Of a stretch of DNA of 42,260 bases, positions 18,879-28,587 are shown one piece after another. The position numbers were made by a program, and so were the translations under genes. The stretch is from Zopfochytrium polystomum (Eukaryota; Chytridiomycota; Chytridiomycetes; Chytridiales; Chytridiaceae). Location of the stretch: contig JAIVFJ010000434.1 in the NCBI GenBank assembly GCA_025765615.1, positions 1-42,260 on the forward strand, in the 5' to 3' direction. The notes below the pieces were generated by a model, which worked only from the letters and a program-made list of their open reading frames with translations, did not search any database and was not told the DNA's origin. Every line of letters starts with the position of its first letter. Position 1 is the first letter of the stretch.

Positions 18879-19261
18879 TGCTTGGCTGGCATTGTTGGAC
18901 AGCCATGTACTCCAGGAGAAACAGTTGCCCCCTCTCTTTCTATTGCGGGGGTGTGTTGAGATTCGACCCACGGGGTACACTACGCCCGTTACTGATGATC
19001 CCTTTGAGAACTCCATCCAATCACATTGGATGGGGTGTTTGAAGGGCTCAGTAGATTCAATACTTGAATGGGGCGCTCGGAAGGGCTAATCTGTTCTCAA
19101 TAAAAAGAGATAGGCAAAGGCGGCTGTTGTTCTAGCTTTGTTCATCCTACCGGTAGGAACAATGCAATTAGAACATGCACAAAAACGCTCAAACTACGCA
19201 CTCTGCACATGTAACACAGCACAGCAAGCATGCAGAAGCAGTGTACCACTGCCCAATGCTC

Positions 19262-19432
19262 CGGAATTCCGCTCTCTGCATCGGAATTCCGCTCTCTGCA
19301 CCGGAATTCTGCCCTCTGCATCGGAATTCCGCTTCCTGATCTGGAATTCCGCGCTCTGCATCGGATTTCCGCTTCCTGATCTGGAATTCCTCTCTCTGCA
19401 CCGGAATTCCGCTTCCTGATCTGGAATTCCAG
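19262..19432 (+). repeat. Tandem GGAATTCC / CTCTGCATC units in B 3' LTR
   Basis: About nine imperfect ~18-20-base units, most containing GGAATTCC, alternate between CTCTGCATC and CTTCCTGATCT variants. The other B LTRs carry only two or three. Confidence 0.85.
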
Positions 19433-20210
19433 CTTTCCTGCTGTGCTGTGCAATCTGAGCAATGCAACAGGCATTTAGGAATCAGTGATTGCACCAATCA
19501 CTGCATTTCTAAAAGTGAGATAAAAACTGAGCTCACCAGAGATTGCACCAATCATTGGATTTCTAAAAACAAGGAAAAAGCGGCTTGTTTCCCAAACAAG
19601 CTTCCTGATTTGGAAACAACCAAACCAATTTACAAGCAACTGTTTCTCAAACAAGCTGTAAATTGGTTCCTGGTGGTACTCAGCCCAGACAAAGTACTCA
19701 GCCCAAGGTGGTACTCAGCCCTGGCTGGTACTTAGCCCTGGGTGGTACACAGCCCAGGCTGGTACTCAGCCCTGGTTGGTACTCAGCCCTGAGTGATGCC
19801 CAGCCCTGGGTGGTACTCAGCCCTGAATGGGTACTTAGCCCAGGCTGGGGTTTGGTGCTCAGCCTGTTTTATCTCATTTCTGTGGCCTGCTCTGTGCAAC
19901 CCACTGCTCCCTCTGTTTTCTGATGGCTCCAACCTGCAGGAGTATAAAAGCAGCAACCTCTCACAGAGATCAAACAAGGAAAAAGGAATCCAACCCCCTC
20001 CTTGCTGCTTTGACAGAATCCAGTGCAAAACAAGCCAATCTCTCTTCCTCCATTTGCTCTCTCTTCCATCTCTGCCCACTCACTCCTCTCTCCTCTCTAC
20101 ATCCTCTCACTCCTCCCCCTTTTCCATCATCACTGCTCTCTCTCTCTCTCTCTCTCTCTCTTCATCCCCACACACACCAAGTCCCTCCAGTCCTGGGTGG
20201 GATTTCATCA

Positions 20211-20309
20211 CACTCCTCTCCCTTTTCCATCATCACTGCTCTCTCTCTCTCTATCTCTCTTCATCCCCACACACACCAAGTCCCTCCAGTCCTGGGTGGG
20301 ATTTCATCA
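20211..20309 (+). repeat. 99-bp direct duplication of the B LTR end
   Basis: Repeats 20108-20210 with minor changes in the CT run; both copies end gggatttcatca. Confidence 0.85.
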
Positions 20310-20399
20310 CCTTGCTTTGGTCCTTTTCCTGCTGTCAATTCCTTCTTTAATTCCTGACATCATAATTCACTTCACCCTCTCCTACTACTCTCTGCCATC
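20310..20399 (+). other. Gypsy G leader remnant
   Basis: 90 bp between the B 3' LTR and the gypsy gag start. The gypsy 5' LTR and primer-binding site are absent, apparently replaced by the B LTR. Confidence 0.5.
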
Positions 20400-21299
20400 A
20401 TGTCTGACCCAAACAACACCTTCCCTGATGCAACTGCCTTCCAAGCCTTACAAGCCCTTTCAAGACAGACACACCAACTTCAAGAACAAGTCCTTCACCA
20501 GCAGCACCAGCTTCAACAACAACTTCACCAAGCTCTTCCCCTGCCCCAAGCCAACCAAGCAAGAGAGCCCAAGGTTTCCAGCCCTGACAAGTTCACTGGG
20601 CTGGCCAAAGACCTCAGGAACTTTATGGCCACTGTGGAGAATGTCATCCTTCTCCAACCTTCAAGATTTCCCAGTGAGCAAGTCAAGGTTCTTTTCACAA
20701 GCACCCTCCTGTCTGGTCAAGCTCAATCATGGTACAGATCTCTCCCAAGCACACCCACCACCCTGCAAGAGCTCTGGGAGGGGCTGGAAGCTACCTTTGG
20801 TGACCCCTATGCATCTTGGACAGCAAGATCCAAGCTCAAGCATATCAAGCAAGGAAAGCAATCTTGTGTGGCCTACACCAACCAATTCAAGCAACTTGCC
20901 AGAGACTCTGGATACAATGATGCAGCTCTGATGGAGCTGTACCATGATGGTCTCCATGAGTCTATCCAAGACATGCTTTCCCATTCTCTGCACATCCCTG
21001 AGACCTTGGAAGAGTACATTCTCCTTGCCATCAAGATTTACAACAGACTCTACTCCAAGAGGCTGGAGGAAAGACAAGTAGGAACTACATCAAGACCTAC
21101 CCCAGTCCCTCAAGCTCTTACAGTTCCTGAACCCATGCAAGTGGATGCAGTTGAGACACTTCCCAAGGGTCCTCTGAGCCAAGAGGTGAAAAGAAGGAGG
21201 GCCCAGCAGGGACTGTGTTTCTACTGTGGCTCCAAGGAGCACGCCGTCAAGGACTGCCCAAGGAAGAAGCACCCAAACTCCCAGGTCCAGGCTCACTGA
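20400..21299 (+). CDS. Ty3/gypsy (chromovirus) Gag
   Basis: 299 codons with a true ATG. Residues 15-60 are a Gln-rich coiled-coil-like stretch. Residues ~62-215 are a retrotransposon gag domain (F-T-G-x-A-K-D-L-R-N-F, W-Y-R-S-L and F-K-Q-L-A-R-D-S-G-Y). A CCHC zinc knuckle C-F-Y-C-G-S-K-E-H-A-V-K-D-C lies at ~275-290. It ends TGA shortly after a basic tail. In the family Gag forms the particle shell that packages the RNA. This copy looks intact, but the rest of its element is broken: an inverted solo LTR follows 50 bases later and the RT is missing. There is no G LTR upstream, so no obvious promoter of its own; the B 3' LTR upstream could drive it. Pol is not fused in frame. Confidence 0.9.
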   Translation: MSDPNNTFPDATAFQALQALSRQTHQLQEQVLHQQHQLQQQLHQALPLPQANQAREPKVSSPDKFTGLAKDLRNFMATVENVILLQPSRFPSEQVKVLFTSTLLSGQAQSWYRSLPSTPTTLQELWEGLEATFGDPYASWTARSKLKHIKQGKQSCVAYTNQFKQLARDSGYNDAALMELYHDGLHESIQDMLSHSLHIPETLEEYILLAIKIYNRLYSKRLEERQVGTTSRPTPVPQALTVPEPMQVDAVETLPKGPLSQEVKRRRAQQGLCFYCGSKEHAVKDCPRKKHPNSQVQAH

Positions 21300-21349
21300 T
21301 GTCAGGAACATGGCAGGACAGGGCAAGGCAGACAAGGAACTGAGAGGAG

Positions 21350-21606
21350 TGATGATTGTATTGGAAACAATAATTCCCTTGAGGGATGGGACTGGTCCCC
21401 CATCCCCCTTTATACCTTTTGAGAGTCTTCCTTGTCAAGACTCAAAGAAAGTTCCAGAAAACGCAATTAGTAATACACTGATACCAATGATACCAATGAC
21501 AACAAGACAAGTCAGGAAAGCAAAGAAGGTTCCAGAAGGTTCCACAAGGTTCCATGAAGGAATGTTCCAGAAGGTTCCAGAGGTTTCCAGAGGGTGATTC
21601 ATAACA
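21350..21606 (-). repeat. Gypsy G solo LTR, inverted, inside the G element
   Basis: 257 bp, reverse complement of 26849-27106: it begins tgatgattgtattgg and ends gattcataaca. It lies between gag and protease of the same family in opposite orientation. Flanking 5-mers (aggag and actga) do not match, so a clean insertion is not shown. Confidence 0.85.
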
Positions 21607-21703
21607 ACTGACGGGCAATTCCCTGGACCCTCCAAGCTGCCCCTGCTTCATCACCACCACCAGCACCACAAACACCTCAGATTCCAAGCCCCACCAACTC
21701 ACC

Positions 21704-22024
21704 ATGGGTGTCAAGATTCAACTCTCACCCAAGTCAACCATCACAACCAAGGCCCTTATCAACTCTGGATCATCCTGCAACATCATTGATGCTACCCTTG
21801 TCAAGTCTTGTGCCATTCCCACCATCAAGAAATCCACACCCCTCAAGGTCCACTTTGCCAATCATGCTCTGTTCAAGGAAATCAGCCATGAAACCAAGCT
21901 AAACCTCCACATCAAAGACTTTCCACCATCCATGGTCGACCTGGAAGTATTGGATCTTAGCTCACCCACATTCTCTGTCATCCTGGGCTTACCATGGTGT
22001 GAGACTACACCAAGGTCTCAGTGA
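21704..22024 (+). pseudogene. Gypsy G aspartic protease fragment, catalytic Asp lost
   Basis: 106 codons. The protease motif reads A-L-I-N-S-G-S-S-C-N where the family has D-[ST]-G, so the catalytic Asp is Asn (AAC for GAC, a G-to-A change). The later V-I-L-G-L-P-W matches the conserved end of gypsy proteases. The frame stops at 22022-22024, after which the sequence no longer resembles gypsy. In an intact element RT would follow directly. Confidence 0.8.
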
Positions 22025-24345
22025 AAAAGTCTAGGGATTTTATTCGCAAAAACAAGCATACCTGTCATAAAACCGCAAGGATTAGGACCCCTATTATTGC
22101 TCCCGGTTCTTTAGTTTCCAAGGTGTTATCAAAGTGTATTTGCAGCTAACCCGTCTTTATTATTGGGCCTGTTTTTACTACTTTGTCTTAACAGTTTCTG
22201 TTGCGCCAGGGTTTTCTCAACATATTTTCTTTTTCGGTGACTAACACAGACTGCCCGACTGCCTAGGGATGGGGTGCCTGACAGGCTGTACCCCAAGCCC
22301 GCCTCATTTATTATTTATTTTCGGCACTTGTACATACACGCATTGGGTTGGGGGGACTTAGAGCATTTGTGGTGGACGCTCCAAGTCAGGGGGTTGACTT
22401 GTCAATTTTCTCTCTCTCTGTTTTTGGGCCATTTCTCTTTTCCTTTTTTCTTCAATCTGACTTCTGTCCTTTCGCACCAATACAGAGTCCCTTCAAATCC
22501 ATCTGGCTCACGAAGGTGAGGGTAGTGAGATGGTACACACCTGGGTGTGTACATGGTCCCTTCGTGGGGCTCCTCTTAAGGGGCCGTGGGTGGGGAATGC
22601 AGCTGGCCCCACCAGCGACTGTGTGACATTGCCGGCTCTGCGTTGGAGTGAGGATCACAGGTACTCGCCCGCTGCGACAATGGTGGTGGTGGTGGCGACG
22701 ACGGTGGCGTCGTCGTCCCCAGCCTTCCTGTCCCTGCGAGGGTGTTGTTGGCTGCACTCGGTGCAGCCTCCGACACCTGAGAGTTCGATCTACAAGTGCC
22801 TGCCTTGGTCCTATTGCTGTCAGGGTGAGATGTGTGAGTACGAGAGCGATGCGATAAAGCCCGTTGGTCGAGTGATTGTGCTGACGCAGCCTGGCAGTGT
22901 GCATGTACGATTGCTGGTGTTTCCACGTGCGAGTTCCCTGCTGGCGACCTTCTGACCCCTACATAGTCGACTCCCTTCTCTCTCCCCCCCGTCGCTGGCG
23001 ACAACGAGGGCTCCTGCAGCACCATCCACGACAAGGGGCGCTAGGTCGCGCCCTGTCCGTCCTGTCGCTATTAACCGCTCCTGTTGTATTTGAGATTAGG
23101 TTCCTGAGATAAAAACCCACGTTTCCCGCTTCTCTCTCTTTATTCTGCGGTTGTGTTGCGCCCTCGGGAGTGCCCTTCCATTTCCTCTTGCATCGGCGCG
23201 CAGCCATGCGAGTAATCGGTGCTCTGGCACCAATCCCGGATAGCGCGTTTGAAAGCTCTGCCAATTCCGCGTATGGATCTGCAAAAGTTAGCAGCTTTTA
23301 ATTAATAAATAAAAATTAGAAAAAATCGCAAAGTTAATTCGCATTTGGAGGGTTCGATGACCCAACATTGTAACTCCGCGGAGAATCTAGCTGGAGACCT
23401 TCATGATAGTGCGTTGGAAAGCCCTCGCCGAGCGCTGTTGAACGACATAGTTACGCTTTTGACACATTCAAAATCCACGGAGTTAGGTCCAGAAACCGAC
23501 TTTTTGTAGAGGTCTTCGGCGGACCTGCTGAACCCCTACGCTTGTAGAGCTTGCTTTCAGCATCATGAATATACATTTTTCATTCAAAGTTAATATGTAG
23601 AATCAGGTGTTTCAACTGGATTTCGATCTGCTACTTTGCTGGTGACCCCCACCAAGCTAACTTTCGCTAGGAAGCGTATCCCTCTCTGGCAGTAGGCTTA
23701 AAAGATACCTTCTGTAGACCTTTCACTCACGAGAAGCGAGGAGCTGCTGGTTAATTGCAGAAAAAGCTTGTGCCCAGCTGTGGTACGTTTCTAATTGAAA
23801 CCAATTTCCGACCTTTCAATTACAAAAAATTTCCGAAATCTCGTGAATACTGGGTTGGAAAAGATGCTCTAAGCTGTTCTCTTACTATTCATGATCAAGA
23901 AGCTGCATGCTTGTTATGCAAAATGCACCGGATTTCGAAAAATGCGGTGTTCTTAATTAAACTGTATGTTTCCAGTAAAATTTGCAGAAATACCCTAAAC
24001 CTCACACTCCTCAGTGCTAAAAAGGTTAACAGTACTTTGCTATTGCTATAGGAAAGGTTTTGAAGTGCGCCTCGCTCACCAACCATCCATAACAAACAAA
24101 TTTACACTCTGCGCTATAGAGCTGAGCTGTGATGACACCCAACCTAGCCCTCGAGAGTAACGAGCAAATTCAGCAATTCCCCCTGCAGAAAGAGTTGGAA
24201 GCAACTCTTCTCTTGTGTTTTACGCTGCTGAACTGGCCATAAACGCGTAACCTGGGGTGTACCACGACGCAGCGGTGCAGTTGTGCCGACTATCCCTCCA
24301 GCCTGTGGACCCCGCGCCCGAGGCGTTCCCCCCATTCCACTTCCT
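22025..24345. other. ~2.3 kb of unrecognised DNA in place of gypsy RT
   Basis: No RT or RNase H motif is present in any frame I read. Bases 22640-22800 are GC-rich with GGT/GAC repeats, 23040-23300 moderate, and 23300-24100 AT-rich. The longest ATG frame in the AT-rich part (23755-24051) shows no domain. It may be another insertion, or host DNA brought in by rearrangement. I see no LTR or terminal inverted repeat at its edges. Confidence 0.5.
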
Positions 24346-24705
24346 TGACACCAGCTGCCGCGACGCCGTCCATGCCAGCTGATCTGGACGCTGTCATGGT
24401 CGGTACGCCTGCCAGCCTTCCTGACAGGCCTGTCAACACTCTCGCAGAAGTGGCCCAGCTCAATGACATGCAGTAGGCCCGTTTCTTCAATGACATGGGC
24501 ACCCCAACCCCTGAGGAAATTGCTCTCTCCTCAGTATACTCCGTGCCTGGAAACAATGCGCTTATCAACATGTTTAGCGACATCTTCGAAGGATCCGCCA
24601 GCAGCCCTGTCACTCCAACTGCTCTTGCAGCCGCTGCCGCTGCTGCTGCAGTAGCTACAGTGTCAGTGCCTGTCCCTGTCAGCGCCACCTGCCAATACTA
24701 CTGAG
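24346..24705 (+). pseudogene. Decayed open frame of unknown origin with in-frame TAG
   Basis: Reading from 24346 gives a continuous protein-like frame (L-T-P-A-A-A-T-P-S-M-P-A-D-L-D) interrupted by one TAG at 24474-24476, where CAG would restore Gln. It goes on through R-F-F-N-D-M-G-T-P-T-P-E-E-I-A-L-S-S, F-S-D-I-F-E-G and a poly-Ala/Val tail to a stop at 24702-24704. I do not recognise the family. The fact that the frame is kept on both sides of the stop suggests a once-real gene. Confidence 0.35.
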
Positions 24706-25440
24706 GATATTAGTAACACAGACAAGGATATCCTTGAGAGTGCTATCATTCATGCTGAGCATTTTGGAATCAGGCCTGTTAGCCGCTCTTCTTCCCCGCA
24801 TTCTGAACCCTGAGTTGTTTTCACGCGTTTTTCTGTTTTGTTGGCCTAGAAGCTGCACAAATAGAAATTTCTTGTTTCAACTAATCCTGGACCTATGCCT
24901 GTTTTTCGTTAACAAAGTTGAAAAACTTTGGTTGTGCTGCCAACCAGTGGCATCAAAAAAAGTATAAAGGGAGGGCCCTCCTGGGTCCCCCCTCCCCTTT
25001 CCCCCACTTGCCACCAATTGGAACAGTCACCCAAAACTCAAGTCAAGCCCCCAAGTCTCATGCTCACAAGTCCTTGATTCAAAGTTCACAGCCAGGTATT
25101 GAAGGTCAACCACCAACAACAACTCCAGTGTCAGCCTGCAGTTCACACATCCCAGCCAAGACTCAAGTCCCACAGTTCAAAGTTCACAGTCTAGATTCAA
25201 GTAGAGCTCATAGAGCTCACAGTCATGGCCAAGACTCTAGTTCACAGAACCCACACTCAAAGATTCAAGTACCACAGTTCACAGTCCACATTCAAGATTC
25301 AAGTTCCACAGCCCACAGTCTTTGCCAAGAACAGAACTCTGAGTCAAAGACTCAAGAATCACAGTTCCCAGTCAAGAATTCAAGCCCCACTGCTGAGCAC
25401 AGAAGGATAGACCTTGCATGTGAAGGGGGTGATGGTTTCA
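24706..25440. other. No gene; degenerate CAAGTTCACAGT-type repeats
   Basis: From about 25030 to 25400 the sequence is made of loosely repeated 10-15-base words such as cacagttcaaagttcacag and caagattcaagt. They encode Ser/Gln/His-rich frames in all phases. It could be the old gypsy RT-integrase spacer or an independent satellite. No domain was seen. Confidence 0.45.
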
Positions 25441-25445
25441 CCCCA

Positions 25446-26793
25446 CCATCCAAGACACCTTTCACTGCTTCCTGACAGTGTGTGGGCCATGCTATTTCCA
25501 AGGACCCCAAGCCTCGCAAGATTCAAATCAGCCAAGAAGAGGAAAAAATTGAGATACTCAAGACAAGGCATGATGCAGCAACAGCTGGACACCCAGGAGA
25601 GCACAAGACATATGAGCTTGTTTCCAGAGACTTCTACTGGCCAGGCATGAGGAAGTACATCAAGAACTATGTCAGCAGCTGTGAAACCTGTCAAAGAAAC
25701 AAATCCAGCAGACACAAGCCCTATGGACTTCTGGAGCCCCTCCCAATTGTCATCAGCCCTTGGTCATCAATATCCATGGACTTTATTTTGAAACTGCCCC
25801 CATCCCATGGATTTGACTCTATCCTTGTTGTCATCTGCAGAAGGACAAAGTTGGCCCATTTCATTCCCTGCACTGAGAATATAGATGCACAAGGAACAGC
25901 AGACCTGTTTTGCAGCACATACTCAGGCTCCATGGGCTGCCTCAGTCAATCATCAGTGACAGAGGACCCCAGTTCAGATCTCAATTTTGGAAAGCACTCA
26001 CAGCAGCCCTCGGAATCAAGTCTCAACTGTCAACTGCTTATTACCCTCAGACTGATGGACAAACAGAAAGAACAAACCAGACTCTGGAGCAGTATTTGAG
26101 GTGCTATGTCAGCTTTCAACAGGATGATTGGCCCACCCTCCTTCCGCTGGCAGAATTTGCTCTCAACCATTCTCTCCACTCAAGCACCCAGCTATCTCCT
26201 TTCTTTGCAACCTATGGCTTCAATCCAAGAGGAGATCTTCTGGGACAAGAGACCCTATCCAATGTCCAAGCTCCTGCTGTGGCTTCACACTTGCATAAGC
26301 TCAAGATCATCAGCACCTTCCTGGACTCCACCCTGAAGTGAGCCCAAGAAGATGCCTCAAGATTTGCCAACACTCACAGAATGGACCATGACCTTGCTGT
26401 GGGTCAGCAAGTTTGGCTTCTGAGGAAGAACTTGCAGACCAAAAGACCAAGTCCCACCAAGCTAGACAACCTCAAGTTGGGACCTTTCAAGATCTTGGAG
26501 CAATCAATCCATTCACCTTCAAGCTGGATCTCCCTGCATCCATGATCCACCCAGTTTTCCATGTTAGCCTTTTGGAGAAGTTTGTGGCCAACTCCATTCC
26601 AGGCAGAGTTGTTCCTCCTCCTCCTCCAGTTGAGGAAGAAGGTGAAGAGGAATTTGAGGCTAAACAAATCTTGGATGCCAAGTGGTTTGGAAGGACACTC
26701 AAGTTCTTTGTCAAGTGGAAAGGTTACTCAGATGCTGACAACTCCTGGGAACCTGAGTCAAAACTCACTCACTGCCAAGACCTTCTGCTCTAA
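25446..26793 (+). pseudogene. Gypsy G integrase with C-terminal chromodomain, frameshifted
   Basis: Three frames follow one another. 25482-~25925: zinc-binding H...H...C-x-x-C (G-H-P-G-E-H, then S-C-E-T-C-Q-R), then the first catalytic Asp in S-I-S-M-D-F. ~25925-26340: second Asp in I-I-S-D-R-G-P-Q-F, then [10 protein letters not shown] with the Glu, ending at a TGA at 26339-26341. ~26345-26793: H-P-V-F-H-V-S-L-L-E-K, then a chromodomain with W-F-G-R-T-L-K-F-F-V-K-W-K-G-Y and the closing N-S-W-E-P-E. Chromodomains of this type target integration to modified chromatin, which marks the element as a chromovirus. The two frame breaks make it inactive. It continues toward a polypurine tract (aaaagggggagatga) and the 3' LTR. 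Confidence 0.9.
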
Positions 26794-26848
26794 GTTCAAG
26801 ACCAGGTACCCCACCAAGTTGCAGAAGAGGCCTAAAAGGGGGAGATGA

Positions 26849-27106
26849 TGTTATGAATCACCCTCTGGAAACCTCTGGAACCTGCTAGAACATTTCTTCA
26901 TGGAACCTTGTGGAACCTTCTGGAACCTTCTTTGCTTTCCTGACTTGTCTTGTTGTCATTGGTATCATTGGTATCAGTATATTACTAATTGCTCTTTCTG
27001 GAACTTTCTTTGAGTCTTGACAAGGAAGACTCTCAAAAGGTATAAAAGGGGGATGGGGGACCTGTCCCACCCCTCAAGGGAATTATTGTTTCCAATACAA
27101 TCATCA
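26849..27106 (+). repeat. Gypsy G 3' LTR
   Basis: 258 bp, tgttatgaatcacc...caatcatca, directly after the purine tract aaaagggggagatga. A TATA box (TATAAAAG) lies at 27041-27048. It also contains ggaacc-type tandem units (26866-26930). Confidence 0.9.
27041..27048 (+). promoter_or_regulatory. TATA box of G LTR
   Basis: TATAAAAG in aaaggTATAAAAGgggg, ~60 bp before the LTR end. Confidence 0.6.
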
Positions 27107-27109
27107 CTC

Positions 27110-27215
27110 TGAAAGAAATGACAGCTGCTGTTTGTGGATGGTGCTGAACTACTCTGGTGGACTACTCTCTTGTGATGGTGAAGCTGAGATGGGAGACTGC
27201 TGTACAATGTATGCT
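27110..27215 (-). repeat. Copia C LTR fragment
   Basis: 106 bp matching 31316-31420, beginning tgaaagaaatgac. It is cut by the B LTR immediately after atgct. In C orientation it is the 3' end part of the LTR. Confidence 0.85.
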
Positions 27216-28374
27216 TGTTGAGATTCGACCCATGGGGTACACTACGCCCGTTTCTGATGATCCCTTTGAGAACTCCATCCAATCACATTGGATGGGGTGT
27301 TTGAAGGGCTCAGTAGATTCAATACTTGAATGGGGCGCTCGGAAGGGCTAATCTGTTCTCAATAAAAAGAGATAGGCAAAGGCAGCTGTTGTTCTAGCTT
27401 TGTTCATCCTACTGGTAGGAACAATGCAATTAGAACATGCACAAAAACGCTCAAACTACGCACTCTGCACATGTAACACAGCACAGCAAGCATGCAGAAG
27501 CAGTGTACCACTGCCCCATGCTCCGGAATTCCGCTCTCTGCACCGGAATTCCGCTCCCTGATCCGGAATTCCAGCTTCCCAGCTGTGCTGTGCAATCTGA
27601 GCAATGCAACAGGCATTTAGGAATCAGGGATTGCACCAATCACTGCATTTCTAAAAGTGAGATAAAAACTGAGCTCACCAGAGATTACACCAATCATTGG
27701 ATTTCTAAAAACAAGGAAAAAAAGCGGTTTGTTTCCCAAACAAGTTTCCTGATTTGGAAACATCCAAACCAATTTACAAGCAACTGTTTCTCAAACAAGC
27801 TGTAAATTGGTTCCTGGTGGTACTCAGCCCAGACAAAGTGCTCAGCCCAAGGTGGTACTCAGCCCTGGCTGGTACTTAGCCCTGGGTGGTGCACAGCCCA
27901 GGCTGGTACTCAGCCCTGGGTGGTGCTCAGCCCAGGCTGGTACTTAGCCCTGGCTGGTACTCAGCCCTGAGTGATGCCCAGCCCTGGGTGGTACTCAGCC
28001 CTGAATGGGTACTTAGCCCAGGATGGGGGTTGGTGCTCAGCCTGTTTTATCTCATTTCTGTGGCCTGCTCTGTGCAGCCCACTGCTCCCCTCTGTTTTCT
28101 GATGGCTCCAACCTGCACGAGTATAAAAGCAGCAACCTCTCACAGAGATCAAACAAGGAATCCAACCCCCTCCTTGCTGCTTTGACAGAATCCAGTGCAA
28201 AACAAGCCAATCTCTCTTCCTCCATTTGCTCCCTCTTCCCTCTCTGACACTCACTCCTCTTTCCTCTCTCCATCCTCTCTCTCCTCTCCCTTTCCATCAT
28301 CACTGCTCTCTCTCTCTCTCTCTCTCCATCCCCACAAACACCAAGTCCCTCCAGTCCTGGGTGGGATTTCATCA
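27216..28374 (+). repeat. Copia B 5' LTR (copy 2)
   Basis: 1,159 bp with the same TG...CA ends as the other B LTRs. The minisatellite block (27815-28045) matches that of 12765-12975 base for base in the part I compared. A TATA box lies at 28122-28129. The left flank is atgct; the right half of the target site is lost. Confidence 0.93.
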
Positions 28375-28587
28375 CAAAGCTACCTACAAGCCGTCGGCCA
28401 CACTTGTACGCTTGAACAGGGCCCTGCTGCTCTTACAAGAAAAGGGTTTCTGACTCTAAACAAGACCAACCTGTCTGTGAGCACCAGCTCACCAGCTACT
28501 TTAAGGCAACAAAGGGCTCTTGGCTCTCTACAAGAAAAGGGCTACCGCTCTAAACAAGTCCACTGGTCCACCAAGCCGCTACCTAGC

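Larger units (their letters stand above)
18954..20309 (+). repeat. Copia B 3' LTR (copy 1), variant with internal expansions
   Basis: Begins TGTTGAGATTCG after a G-rich tract (attgcgggggtg) and ends GGGATTTCATCA. Compared with the 5' LTR it has extra GGAATTCC/CTCTGCATC units (19262-19432) and fewer minisatellite units (19673-19865). It also has a direct duplication of its last ~99 bp, with copies ending at 20210 and 20309. A TATA box lies at 19943-19950. Bases following the LTR (ccttg or cactc) do not match gttcg before the 5' LTR, so this element has no target duplication. Confidence 0.9.

Noticed and set aside
19262..19432. CRISPR array (regular repeats)
   Set aside because: Units are contiguous and degenerate inside an LTR, with no unique spacers.
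20023..20931. 302-codon frame overlapping the gypsy gag
   Set aside because: It is out of frame with the clear gag domain and starts in CT repeats of the LTR.
23618..23660. tRNA-like A and B boxes on the minus strand
   Set aside because: Only about 20 bases separate the boxes, too short for a tRNA; no acceptor stem.
23755..24051. 98-codon ATG frame
   Set aside because: AT-rich region, no domain, no support beyond length.
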